A stretch of DNA of 28,469 nucleotides from Azorhizobium sp943369575. GTDB lineage: Bacteria; Pseudomonadota; Alphaproteobacteria; Rhizobiales; Xanthobacteraceae. Position 1 is the stretch's first letter, and every line of letters begins with the position of its first letter. Positions 13,653 through 20,890 of this stretch are shown here, in pieces. Under the pieces are notes generated by a model that saw only the letters and a list, made by a program, of their open reading frames with translations, did not search any database and was not told where the DNA came from. The translations under genes were made by a program, and so were the position numbers. The stretch covers positions 1 through 28,469 of the forward strand of contig CALRNP020000037.1 in NCBI GenBank assembly GCA_943369575.1, given 5' to 3'.

Positions 13653-14419
13653 TGAAAGTGGAAGCCCCCTCCCTCGCCGCCCTGCCGGGCATCCGCCACG
13701 CCTTCTTCACCCGCCAGGGCGGGGTTTCCACCGGCATCTATGACAGCCTCAACGGCGGCATGGGCTCGCGGGATCCCCGCGAGAATGTGCTGGAGAACCG
13801 GGCCCGCATGGCCCACGCGCTCAGCGTGGAGCCGGCCAATCTGGTGGCCTGCTCGCAGGTGCATTCGGCCATCTGCGTGGCGCTGGAGACGCCGTGGCGG
13901 CGGGAAGACGCACCCCAGGCGGACGCGGTCGCCACGGCGGTGCCCGGCCTCGGCGCCACCATCACGGTGGCCGATTGCGGTCCGGTCCTGTTCGCCGATC
14001 CGGTGGCGCGGGTGGTTGGCGCCGCTCATGCGGGCTGGAAGGGGGCATTTGGCGGCGTGGTGGAGGCCACCGTGGCGCAGATGGAACGGCTCGGCGCCCA
14101 GCGCGCGAACATTCACGCCGCCATCGGCCCGCTCATCCGCCAGCCCAGCTATGAGGTGGGGGAAGAGTTCATCGCCCGCTTTCTGGCGGAATCCCCTGCC
14201 CTGGTGCGCTTCTTCGCCCCGGCCGACCGGCCCCACCATGCCCTGTTCGACCTGCCGGGCTTCATCGCCCACCGGCTCCAGGAAGCGCGGGTGGGTCATG
14301 TGGAGGATCTGGGCCTCGACACCTATGCCGACCCGGCCCGCTTCTTCAGTTTCCGCCGCTCCACCCACCGCAACGAGCCGGATTATGGCCGGATGGTGGC
14401 GGCCATCACCCTGATCTGA
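13652..14419 (+). CDS. pgeF: Peptidoglycan editing factor PgeF (YfiH, multi-copper polyphenol oxidoreductase/laccase-like family)
   Basis: PgeF/YfiH proteins are cytoplasmic enzymes that keep L-Ser from replacing L-Ala in the peptidoglycan stem; related enzymes act on purine nucleosides. The 255-residue protein has the family start (GIRHAFFTRQGGVSTGIY) and the three metal ligands in place: H71 in CSQVHSA, C109 in VADCGPVLF and H126 in AAHAGWKGAFGG. The end FFSFRRSTHRNEPDYGRM also fits. I chose the ATG at 13652 (overlapping the methyltransferase TGA) with GGAGGAG upstream; a GTG at 13649 is the alternative. It is the last gene of the lgt-MidA-pgeF run. Confidence 0.93.
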   Translation: MKVEAPSLAALPGIRHAFFTRQGGVSTGIYDSLNGGMGSRDPRENVLENRARMAHALSVEPANLVACSQVHSAICVALETPWRREDAPQADAVATAVPGLGATITVADCGPVLFADPVARVVGAAHAGWKGAFGGVVEATVAQMERLGAQRANIHAAIGPLIRQPSYEVGEEFIARFLAESPALVRFFAPADRPHHALFDLPGFIAHRLQEARVGHVEDLGLDTYADPARFFSFRRSTHRNEPDYGRMVAAITLI

Positions 14420-14500
14420 GCCGGCAAAGCCCTGGCCGGATCACAATTAACGATACCTTAACCGTTCTCCTGGACCTGCCCCGCGATCGGAGTTACGCAT

Positions 14501-14519
14501 TCTTCACCAAATGTGAAGA
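14501..14519 (+). promoter_or_regulatory. Hairpin in the 5' leader of the lipoprotein gene
   Basis: TCTTCAC, a 5-nt loop (CAAAT) and GTGAAGA form a 7-bp stem ending just before the GAGGGG Shine-Dalgarno region of the lipoprotein gene. Its position could affect ribosome access or mRNA stability. It could also be a protein-binding dyad. Confidence 0.3.
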
Positions 14520-14530
14520 GGGGCTGAGGC

Positions 14531-15223
14531 ATGACCGACGCGACGAGCCGCACGACGTGGGACGCCATCGTACGCATGGCAGCCCGAGTTGCGGTTCTGG
14601 GCGTGGGCCTCGCCCTCGCCGGCTGCCAGACCGACGGCACCGGCGTGGCTTCCACCAATGGCTCCTCCTCCCGCACCCTGGCCTTCGAGTCCATCGACGG
14701 CCCGCCCAAGGACACCTTCGATCGCCTGGTGACGCGCCTGTCATCCGAGGCCGAACTGAACCAGGTGGCGGTGGTCTCCCGCACCCAGCCCGCCGGCTAT
14801 CGCGTCCGCGGCTATCTGTCGGTGCATACCGAGCGCGGCAAGACCCAGGTGGCCTATGCCTGGGACGTGTTCGACGCCGACAAGCAGCGGGTCGCCCGCA
14901 TCACCGGCGAGGAAACCGCCAAGTCGGTGAAGGGCGGCGCCTGGGCGGCATGCGACGAGGAAATGCTGGCCCGCATCGCCGGTAACACCATCGCCAGCCT
15001 CTCGGAAAGCCTGAGCATGGGTGGCCCCCCCGCTGCGACGCCCGCCGCCCAGCCCGCTGCCGCCGGTCCGGTGGAAGCCGCCCCTCCGGTGGCTGCCACG
15101 CCGGACGCCGAGCCTGCGCCCGCCCGCGATCCGCTTGAGAATGGCGGCGTGCCGGTGGCCCTGGCACCGCCGTTCGGCACCGCCACCGGCGGGGATGCAG
15201 CCTTGGCATACGCAGCCCGCTGA
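14531..15223 (+). CDS. Putative lipoprotein with Pro/Ala-rich C-terminus
   Basis: A 230-residue exported protein of unrecognised family. The N-terminus has Arg residues, a hydrophobic core VAVLGVGLALA and a lipobox LAGC with C32 as the lipidation site, so Lgt (encoded upstream) should process it. The mature part has a folded-looking middle (about 45-165) with DTFDRLVTRLSSEAEL, YRVRGYLSVHTERGKTQVAY and VFDADKQRVARITGEE, followed by a disordered Ala/Pro/Glu tail of about 60 residues that may reach across the periplasm. The ATG at 14531 has GAGGGGCTGAGG upstream; an internal ATG at 14576 would give a more usual signal length but a poorer site. prs follows after 84 nt on the same strand. Confidence 0.8.
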   Translation: MTDATSRTTWDAIVRMAARVAVLGVGLALAGCQTDGTGVASTNGSSSRTLAFESIDGPPKDTFDRLVTRLSSEAELNQVAVVSRTQPAGYRVRGYLSVHTERGKTQVAYAWDVFDADKQRVARITGEETAKSVKGGAWAACDEEMLARIAGNTIASLSESLSMGGPPAATPAAQPAAAGPVEAAPPVAATPDAEPAPARDPLENGGVPVALAPPFGTATGGDAALAYAAR

Positions 15224-15283
15224 ATCGCGCCTTTACAACACGCAATGTCGGCGCCTATCAGGGCGGCTGAAGAGTCCCAAGGC

Positions 15284-15299
15284 CCGCGCCCGGGCGCGG
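15284..15299 (+). promoter_or_regulatory. 16-bp perfect GC palindrome overlapping the prs ribosome binding site
   Basis: The 16 bases at 15284-15299 equal their own reverse complement; as RNA they can form a 6-bp CCGCGC/GCGCGG stem with a CCGG loop. The 3' arm runs into the GGAG (15298-15301) that serves the prs start at 15308, so folding could mask the ribosome binding site. Confidence 0.4.
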
Positions 15300-15307
15300 A
15301 GTGCCGA

Positions 15308-16261
15308 ATGCCGAATGAGAACGGATCCATGAAACTGGTCGCGGGTAATTCCAATCGCGCGCTCGCGGAAGCCATTGCCGGCTATCTCGACACGCCGCTG
15401 ACCAAGGCGGTGGTGCGCCGCTTCGCCGACATGGAGATCTTCGTCGAGATCCAGGAGAACGTGCGCGGCCAGGACGCCTTCGTGGTGCAGTCCACCTCGT
15501 TCCCCGCCAATGACCACCTGATGGAACTGCTCATCATCATCGATGCGCTGCGCCGGGCCTCGGCCAAGCGCATCACGGCGGTGGTTCCCTATTTCGGCTA
15601 TGCCCGCCAGGATCGCAAACCCGGCCCGCGCACGCCCATCTCCGCCAAGCTGGTGGCCAACCTCATCACCCATGCCGGCGCCGACCGCGTGATGACGCTG
15701 GATCTGCACGCCGGACAGATCCAGGGCTTCTTCGACATCCCCACCGACAACCTCTATTCCGCCCCGGTGATGGTGCGGGACATCAAGGAGCGGTTTGAGC
15801 TGTCCAACGTCATGGTGGTCTCCCCCGACGTGGGTGGCGTGGTGCGCGCCCGCGCCCTGGCCAAGCGCATCGACGCCCAGCTCGCCATCGTCGACAAGCG
15901 CCGCGAGCGCCCGGGCGAGAGCGAAGTGATGAACGTCATCGGCGACGTCAGCGGCCGCAGTTGCATCCTGGTGGACGACATCGTCGATTCCGGCGGCACA
16001 CTGGTGAATGCCGCCGAGGCCCTGCTGGCCCGCGGCGCCAAGGAAGTGCATGCCTACATCACCCATGGGGTGCTGTCGGGCGGCGCGGTGGCGCGGATTT
16101 CCTCCTCCAAGCTCAAGGAATTGGTGATCACCGATTCCATCCAGCCCACCGAGGCGGTGAAGGTGGCCCGCAACATCCGCGTGCTGCCCATCGCCGGCCT
16201 GATCGGCGAGGCTATCGCCCGCACCGCCCACGAAGAATCGGTCTCCAGCCTGTTCGATTGA
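15308..16261 (+). CDS. prs: Ribose-phosphate pyrophosphokinase (PRPP synthetase)
   Basis: Prs makes 5-phosphoribosyl-1-pyrophosphate from ribose-5-phosphate and ATP, feeding purine, pyrimidine, His, Trp and NAD synthesis. The 317-residue protein has the ATP-binding segment VVPYFGYARQDRK at 92-104, the PRPP synthase signature DLHAGQIQGFF at 132-142, the catalytic flexible loop with K197 in VDKRRERPG, and the ribose-phosphate loop LVDDIVDSGGTL at 221-232. I chose the ATG at 15308 because GGAG lies 6 nt upstream and the length equals the usual ~315; an ATG at 15329 is also possible (310 residues) with a weaker site, and the frame opens at 15245 without family similarity. A GC palindrome overlaps the ribosome binding site. 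Confidence 0.95.
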   Translation: MPNENGSMKLVAGNSNRALAEAIAGYLDTPLTKAVVRRFADMEIFVEIQENVRGQDAFVVQSTSFPANDHLMELLIIIDALRRASAKRITAVVPYFGYARQDRKPGPRTPISAKLVANLITHAGADRVMTLDLHAGQIQGFFDIPTDNLYSAPVMVRDIKERFELSNVMVVSPDVGGVVRARALAKRIDAQLAIVDKRRERPGESEVMNVIGDVSGRSCILVDDIVDSGGTLVNAAEALLARGAKEVHAYITHGVLSGGAVARISSSKLKELVITDSIQPTEAVKVARNIRVLPIAGLIGEAIARTAHEESVSSLFD

Positions 16262-16272
16262 GCCATCCCGAT

Positions 16273-16306
16273 GCCGGCTCCGGGCGACTGACGTCCCGGC
16301 GCCGGC
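16273..16306. terminator. Hairpin between convergent prs and PAP2 genes
   Basis: GCCGGC-T-CCGGG (16273-16284) pairs with CCCGG-C-GCCGGC (16295-16306), with one mismatch in an 11-bp helix and a 10-nt loop. It begins 12 nt after the prs stop; the + strand tail is TGGTTGCTCCTTAA. It is a likely terminator for prs, without a strong T-run. Confidence 0.5.
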
Positions 16307-16316
16307 TGGTTGCTCC

Positions 16317-17087
16317 TTAATCGTCGGCGTTGGTGGTGGGATCTTCCGGCTCCACCTCGCCGCGCGACTGCAGATACACCATCACCAGCCAGCACAAGGC
16401 CGCCCATCCGGCTCCCAGCGCCCAGCCGCCGAGCACGTCGGTGGGCCAGTGCACGCCGAGATAGAGCCGGCTGATGCCCACCAGCAGCGTCAGGGTGATG
16501 GCGAGGCCGAACAGGAAGCTCTTCACCCGCCACCCCGCCTGGGTACGGGCCAGCAGTGCGCCCAGGGTCAGATAGACCACCGCCGACATCATGGAATGAC
16601 CGCTGGGGAAGCTCTGGGAAAACACTTCCATGCCGTGGGGCACCAGTTCCGGCCGGGGGCGGGAAAAGCCCCATTTCAGCGCCGACGACAAGGCCGCCCC
16701 GCCGGCCACGGAGACCAGCACCATCAGTGCGGTGTGGCGCTTGCGGACCATGAACAGGAACAGGATCACCGCCAGGGTCATCAAGGTCAGCACCGTGGTG
16801 CCGCCGATGGCGGTCAGGTCGCGCATGGGCTCTTGCAGCCAGTGCGGCCCGACGGGGGTGGAGAGGTCGCCGGGCACCCGCAGCGCCAGCAGGATGCGCT
16901 CGTCCAGGCCGCGCGTGTCGCCTTCCAGCACCTCATCGGCAATCTTGGCGAACACATAGAACGCGCCCGCCGTCAGAGCGAGCACGAGCAGCGTGTCCTT
17001 CTCCATGCGGCTGACGCGGTCGAGGACAGCGGAAAATCCGGGAATGCCGGACAGCAGGCGGCGCCCGCGACTGAAATGTGACTTCAT
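16317..17087 (-). CDS. PAP2-family membrane phosphatase
   Basis: A 256-residue polytopic inner-membrane phosphatase of the PAP2/acid phosphatase superfamily (phosphatidate, undecaprenyl-diphosphate or lipid A phosphatase types). All three catalytic motifs are present: K-x6-RP as KWGFSRPRP at 138-146, PSGH at 161-164 with FPSGHSMMSA, and SR-x5-H at 206-213 (SRLYLGVHWPTDVLGG). About six hydrophobic segments surround them. The substrate cannot be read from the sequence. The ATG at 17087 lacks a good Shine-Dalgarno; an upstream ATG at 17168 would add 27 residues of low family character. It is divergent from the DUF188 gene and convergent with prs. Confidence 0.88.
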   Translation of the reverse strand: MKSHFSRGRRLLSGIPGFSAVLDRVSRMEKDTLLVLALTAGAFYVFAKIADEVLEGDTRGLDERILLALRVPGDLSTPVGPHWLQEPMRDLTAIGGTTVLTLMTLAVILFLFMVRKRHTALMVLVSVAGGAALSSALKWGFSRPRPELVPHGMEVFSQSFPSGHSMMSAVVYLTLGALLARTQAGWRVKSFLFGLAITLTLLVGISRLYLGVHWPTDVLGGWALGAGWAALCWLVMVYLQSRGEVEPEDPTTNADD

Positions 17088-17235
17088 GGCCGCAGAACCG
17101 CATGACACCGCGCCGGCGTCAACTGGGCTCCGGTGCCTCGGCACCGCCCCACTGGACTGCTCGCGCATCCGTCAACGGGCGACGCGACGGCATGGGCGCT
17201 TGCGACGACGGCCATTGCCTGCCATTCAGCCGGCC

Positions 17236-17715
17236 ATGGCTCAACGCGAAACCCCCATCACGCTCTATGTGGATGCCGACGCCTGCCCGGTGAAGGACGA
17301 GATCTACAAAGTGGCGGACCGGCACAAGCTCGACGTCCATGTGGTGTCGAACAGCCCCATCGCCTTGCCGCGCACGCCCAATGTGCACCGTGTGGTGGTG
17401 GCCAGCGGGCCGGACGTCGCCGACGACTGGATCGCCGAACGGGTGTCGCGGGGCGATGTGGTCATCACTGCCGATATTCCTTTGGCGTCGCGCTGTGTGA
17501 AGGCGGGGGCCGATGTGATCGCGCCCAATGGCAAGGCCTTCACCGAAGCCACCATCGGCCCGGCGCTCGCCACCCGCAATCTCATGGACGAATTGCGCTC
17601 CGCCGGCCACGCCACCAGCGGACCGCGCCCGTTCTCGCCGCGCGACCGTTCAGCCTTCCTCTCGGCGCTGGATCTTGCCATCGTCCGGCTGAAACGGGCG
17701 GGGTTTACAGCCTGA
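17236..17715 (+). CDS. YaiI/YqxD family protein (DUF188, NYN/PIN-like)
   Basis: A 159-residue conserved cytoplasmic protein; the family is widespread and has a PIN/NYN-type nuclease-like fold, but its activity is not established. Conserved parts: YVDADACPVKDEIYKVA at 11-27, HVVSNSPI at 35-42, VVVASGPDVADDWIAERV at 53-70, GDVVITADIPLA at 73-84, VIAPNGKAFTEATIG at 94-108, and GPRPFSPRDRSAFLSALD near 129-146. The conserved Asp residues in the first, third and fourth segments match the acidic site of NYN domains. The frame is open far upstream, but family similarity begins at this ATG. Its stop is 47 nt before the MAPEG gene. Confidence 0.9.
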   Translation: MAQRETPITLYVDADACPVKDEIYKVADRHKLDVHVVSNSPIALPRTPNVHRVVVASGPDVADDWIAERVSRGDVVITADIPLASRCVKAGADVIAPNGKAFTEATIGPALATRNLMDELRSAGHATSGPRPFSPRDRSAFLSALDLAIVRLKRAGFTA

Positions 17716-17761
17716 TCCGCCCCTTTGCTCTTTCGCCTGCCCGCACCGCCTGGAGCCTGCC

Positions 17762-18166
17762 GTGACCCACGAACTTCTCCTGCTCGCCGCCTCCATCGTC
17801 CTGGCCTTCGTCCAGTTGCTCCTGGCCGCGCACATGGCGACCCGCGAGCGCGGCTCGGCCTGGAACGCAGGTCCTCGTGATGAACCGGCCAAGCCGCTCG
17901 GCGCCATGGCAGGGCGGCTGGACCGCGCCTTCAAGAATCTGATGGAGACCTTCCCGCTATTTGCGGCGGCGGTGCTGCTGGCGCATGCCACCGGCGTGCA
18001 TACGGCGCTGACCATTGGCGGCGCCCATCTCTATTTCTGGGGCCGCGTGCTCTATGTGCCGCTCTATGCCAGCGGCCTGCCCTATGTGCGCTCGGCCGTC
18101 TGGGTCCTGTCCTCGGCCGGTATCCTGCTCATTCTGGCAGCGGTGTTCCTGTCGCAGCCGGTGTGA
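17762..18166 (+). CDS. MAPEG-family membrane protein
   Basis: A 134-residue integral membrane protein of the MAPEG family (membrane-associated proteins in eicosanoid and glutathione metabolism). Four hydrophobic segments are seen at about 3-24, 62-80, 83-101 and 107-130. The conserved region RLDRAFKNLMETFPLFAAAV holds the family's R-x-x-x-N-x-x-E pattern, and AHLYFWGRVLYVPLYASGLP matches the third conserved block. Bacterial members are usually of unknown substrate. Start is a GTG at 17762 with GGAG about 9 nt upstream. Confidence 0.87.
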   Translation: MTHELLLLAASIVLAFVQLLLAAHMATRERGSAWNAGPRDEPAKPLGAMAGRLDRAFKNLMETFPLFAAAVLLAHATGVHTALTIGGAHLYFWGRVLYVPLYASGLPYVRSAVWVLSSAGILLILAAVFLSQPV

Positions 18167-18190
18167 ACCTGACCGCGACAGGATGGACTG

Positions 18191-18218
18191 CTGGCGGGCC
18201 GCACCTGCGGTCCGCCGG
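18191..18218. terminator. Hairpin between convergent MAPEG and PadR genes
   Basis: GGCGGGCCGC (18193-18202) pairs with GCGGTCCGCC (18207-18216) with one G-T pair and a 4-nt loop, extended by two outer pairs. There is no T-run on either strand. It is a possible shared terminator. Confidence 0.4.
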
Positions 18219-18240
18219 ATAAAACGCGGCCTGACGGTGA

Positions 18241-18864
18241 TCAGACCTCGCGCAGGTCATTGGCGACGCCGGCGAGGATCTCCACCAGACGGGTTTCCGC
18301 GCGGGGATTTTCCGCCAGCTTGGCGCGGGCGACGTCGCGCAGGTTTTCCAGCGCCGCCTCGATCAGGCGGGGCAGTTCCGGACCAGCCGGCGGCTCGCGC
18401 TCGGCGCCCATCCAGCGGCGCACCTTGCCCATCTTCAAGCCGATTTCCGACAGGCGCCCGATGATGGCGTCGGCGAAATCGCGATTGGCCTCCAGATAGC
18501 TGCGGCCCTCGGGGGTGATGGTGAAGCGCTTCTTGGCGCCATCCAGTTCGGCTGTGACATAGCCCGCCTCTTCCAGGAAGGTCAGGGTGGGATAGATCAC
18601 GCCGGGGCTGGGGGAATAGCAGCCGCTGGTCTTTTCCTCGATCAGCTTGATGATCTCATAGCCATGGCGCGGTTGCTCGGCGATGAGCGCCAGGGCCAGC
18701 AGCTTCAGGTCGCCCTGGGCCAGCATGCGGCCGATGCGGAACATGTCGCCGCCGCCGCCACCGCCGCGATGCCGCCCGCCGCGTCCCCAGCCGCCGCCAA
18801 ACTCTCCCCGTTCCCCACCGCCGCCACAGTGGGCAACATCGCGATGCGATCGAAATCCAAACAT
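18241..18864 (-). CDS. PadR-family regulator, YqjI-like, with Gly/His-rich N-terminus
   Basis: A 207-residue DNA-binding protein. The first ~40 residues are Gly-rich (about half glycine) with H7, H12, C13 and H32, a pattern like the metal-binding extension of E. coli YqjI, a nickel-responsive PadR repressor. The winged helix follows: GDLKLLALALIAEQPRHGYE, then GCYSPSPGVIYPTLTFLEEA and KKRFTITPEGRSYLEANRD, closely matching YqjI's NYTPSPGVIYPTLDFL segment from memory. The C-terminal helices would dimerise. GGAGAAAAG lies just before the ATG at 18864. Two dyads in the promoter gap (18881-18924) are likely operators. E. coli yqjI faces a ferric-siderophore reductase gene; here the facing gene is xerC, so the regulated target may be elsewhere. 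Metal response is inference. Confidence 0.88.
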   Translation of the reverse strand: MFGFRSHRDVAHCGGGGERGEFGGGWGRGGRHRGGGGGGDMFRIGRMLAQGDLKLLALALIAEQPRHGYEIIKLIEEKTSGCYSPSPGVIYPTLTFLEEAGYVTAELDGAKKRFTITPEGRSYLEANRDFADAIIGRLSEIGLKMGKVRRWMGAEREPPAGPELPRLIEAALENLRDVARAKLAENPRAETRLVEILAGVANDLREV

Positions 18865-18880
18865 GTCTTTTCTCCATTAC

Positions 18881-18900
18881 GTTATATCTAAAGATACAAC
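18881..18900. promoter_or_regulatory. Candidate PadR operator 1
   Basis: The 20-bp dyad GTTATATCTAAAGATACAAC is palindromic except at one pair of positions and the centre, with core TATC-N4-GATA. It lies 17 nt upstream of the PadR start codon, where a bound repressor would block transcription of its own gene. A second copy of the core lies 27 bp further on. Confidence 0.6.
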
Positions 18901-18909
18901 GATCACTCA

Positions 18910-18924
18910 TATATCTTTCGATAC
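18910..18924. promoter_or_regulatory. Candidate PadR operator 2
   Basis: TATATCTTTCGATAC repeats the TATC-N4-GATA core (18912-18923) and shares ATATCT-N3-GATACA with operator 1; centres are 27 bp apart, between two and three helical turns. It is flanked by a wider inverted repeat GATCACT (18901-18907) / AGTGATC (18944-18950). Confidence 0.55.
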
Positions 18925-18995
18925 ATCGAATGACAAGAGGGGAAGTGATCCCTTAAGCGATGGCGGCTAAAGTGGGTTCCGGAATGGAGGCGCCC

Positions 18996-19979
18996 ATGGC
19001 CATGACCGATCAGGAACACGCGGCCCGCTCACGCCAGGCGCTGCTGTCGGCTTTGGTGCCGGACATGGTCCCGGCGGTGGAGGGCTGGCTCGGGCGCCTC
19101 GCCCATGAGCGGCGCCTCTCGCCCAAGACATTGGACGCCTACGCCCGCGACCTGACCCTGGTGATGAACCGCCTGACCCTGCACCTGGGCGAACGACCGA
19201 CGTTGGCGGCCATGGCCGCGCTCACCCCGGCCGATGTGCGCGCCGTGCTCGCCGGCCGCCGCGCCGATGGGGCCGCGCCCCGGACCCTGGTGCGCCTGAT
19301 GGCCGCCGCCCGCTCATTCGGCCGCCATCTGGAGCGGGAGGGCCTGGGCAAGGTGGGGGCGCTGGCGGCGGTGCGGGCGCCCAAGGTGCCGCGCAGCCTG
19401 CCCAAGCCGCTCTCCGTGGCCGATGCCCGCGCCCTGGCTGATCCCGCCACCCGCGCGGGCGAGGATCGCGAGCCCTGGGTTCTGGCCCGCGATGCGGCGG
19501 TGATCGCTTTGCTCTATGGCGGCGGTCTTCGCATTTCCGAAGCGCTGGGCCTGACCCGCGCCGCCATGCCGGAGCCCGGCGCCGGCGACCAGATCACCGT
19601 CATCGGCAAGGGGCAGAAGACCCGCATGGTGCCGCTCCTGGCGCAGGTGACGCAGGCCGTCGCCGACTATGCAGCGCTCTGCCCTTATGTGCTGGAGCCG
19701 GAGAAGCCGCTGTTTCGCGGCACCCGTGGCGGGCCGCTGTCACCGCGCATCGTGCAATTGGCGGTAGAGCGGATGCGCGGTGCGCTGGGCCTGCCGGACA
19801 GCGCCACCCCCCATGCGCTGCGCCATTCGTTTGCCACCCATCTGCTGGCGCGCGGCGGCGAGATGCGGGCGATCCAGGAATTGCTGGGCCACGCCTCGCT
19901 CTCCACCACCCAGGTCTATACCGCCGTGGACAGCACCAAGCTCATGGAAGCCTATCGCGCCGCCCATCCGCGGGCTTAG
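18996..19979 (+). CDS. xerC: Tyrosine recombinase XerC
   Basis: XerC works with XerD at dif, near the terminus, to resolve chromosome dimers before division. The 327-residue protein has an N-terminal SAM-like core-binding domain (about 25-115) and the catalytic domain with all six residues visible: R179 (GLRISEALGL), K205 (GKGQKTR), H273-x-x-R276 (HALRHSFATHLL), H299 (LLGHASLS) and the nucleophile Y308 (TTQVYTAVD). I chose the ATG at 18996 because GGAGG lies 5 nt upstream; ATGs at 18960 and 18984 lack this. XerC rather than XerD is inferred from location near lpdA/sucAB and divergence; an integrase is less likely as no att site or element genes are near. It is divergent from the PadR gene, sharing 131 bp. 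Confidence 0.9.
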   Translation: MAMTDQEHAARSRQALLSALVPDMVPAVEGWLGRLAHERRLSPKTLDAYARDLTLVMNRLTLHLGERPTLAAMAALTPADVRAVLAGRRADGAAPRTLVRLMAAARSFGRHLEREGLGKVGALAAVRAPKVPRSLPKPLSVADARALADPATRAGEDREPWVLARDAAVIALLYGGGLRISEALGLTRAAMPEPGAGDQITVIGKGQKTRMVPLLAQVTQAVADYAALCPYVLEPEKPLFRGTRGGPLSPRIVQLAVERMRGALGLPDSATPHALRHSFATHLLARGGEMRAIQELLGHASLSTTQVYTAVDSTKLMEAYRAAHPRA

Positions 19980-19993
19980 CGCGCGAGCACTGA

Positions 19994-20578
19994 TCAGGGA
20001 CGGGCGGCGAACGCGCGGCGCCGCAGATCCATCACCCGGCGCCAGAAGCCATTGCCCCGGCCCGCCTTCCATTCCGCAAAGGCGGTGCGCAGCTGCTGCT
20101 TGAACGGGTCCACCAGCCGGTGCGCCCAGGCGTTGATGCCGAGGATCCAGTCGCACAGCCGCGCGAACCAGCCGATGGAGCGCAATTGCTGGCGGCAGGC
20201 TTCGAACAGGAAGGCCATCAGGCCGACGCCCACCAATTTCGCCACCAGGAAGCACAGGCTGCCCGCCACCACATCCTTATGGGCGAAGAACCACAGCGCC
20301 AGGATGTTGATGGGCTCGATCAGAATCAGCGGCACTATGAACAACACCAGTGCGCCATAAGGCGGCAGGCGCCGCGCCCATTGGGCGATGGCATGCTTGA
20401 TGGCCGTGAACGGCAGAAGGCCGGTGACCCAGGCCACCGCCGGCTTGGCCTTCTCCCATAGCCACGCCTCCCACAGAAAGATCAGGGCCAGCACCATGAA
20501 CAGCGGGCGCAGCGCCGAGCGCGTGCGCGTTCCGGCTGCGGTATCAGGTCGTGAATCGGGCGGGGGGAGATGGGACAT
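19994..20578 (-). CDS. Conserved hypothetical membrane protein
   Basis: A 194-residue protein of no family I can name. The N-terminus is Pro/Arg-rich and polar (about 1-22), then hydrophobic segments at about 25-42, 74-98 (ALVLFIVPLILIEPINILAL) and 104-125, followed by an amphipathic, Arg/Trp-rich C-terminal third (QLRSIGWFARLCDWI, RTAFAEWKAGRGNGFWRR). It is probably an inner-membrane protein with a cytoplasmic basic tail. The ATG at 20578 has GCGGAG just upstream; the frame extends to 20749 without a good site. It converges with xerC 14 nt away and faces the broken VOC gene on the other strand. Confidence 0.75.
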   Translation of the reverse strand: MSHLPPPDSRPDTAAGTRTRSALRPLFMVLALIFLWEAWLWEKAKPAVAWVTGLLPFTAIKHAIAQWARRLPPYGALVLFIVPLILIEPINILALWFFAHKDVVAGSLCFLVAKLVGVGLMAFLFEACRQQLRSIGWFARLCDWILGINAWAHRLVDPFKQQLRTAFAEWKAGRGNGFWRRVMDLRRRAFAARP

Positions 20579-20887
20579 GGCTCCGCGCAATTGGGGCTGA
20601 GTTTGAGGCGTTTCAAGGGCCGCAGGGTCAGAGCGCCACCACCCGAAAGTTTGGTTCATGCGCCCCCGGTGGAGCTGGAGGCACGGCCCGGCGCGGTCAT
20701 CGCCTGTCCCCCGGGCTTCCACATCGCCTTCGATGCGGTCTACGTCCATGCGGCGGCACTGGCGGCCGGAGGCCTGGACAACGGCCCTTCCGGGGCCGCG
20801 CCCCGCCTCCGGGCAGCCGATTATGCCGCGTTCCTCTTCGATCCCGATGGCTGGCGGATTGAGGCAGCCACCTACAACACCGCGTGA
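20570..20887 (+). pseudogene. Remnant of a VOC (glyoxalase/bleomycin resistance) family gene
   Basis: From about 20710 the frame encodes CPPGFHIAFDA, then VHAAALAAGGLDNGP, then YAAFLFDPDGWRIEAA, which matches the C-terminal half of small VOC metalloenzymes (about 125 residues in full), including the GFHIAF strand, the A-A-L-x-A-G-G-x-D-N-G helix and the DPDG-x-x-IEA strand carrying the metal-ligand Glu. The N-terminal half is absent: upstream codons show no family similarity and soon meet the divergent membrane protein gene. About five residues also seem missing between FDA and VHAA. No Shine-Dalgarno fits. It is probably a decayed gene; a hairpin with TTTT follows its stop. A short expressed protein cannot be excluded. 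Confidence 0.6.
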
Positions 20888-20890
20888 GCG

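Noticed and set aside
18960..18995. Earlier ATG starts for xerC
   Set aside because: Neither the ATG at 18960 nor that at 18984 has a Shine-Dalgarno; GGAGG fits only the ATG at 18996.
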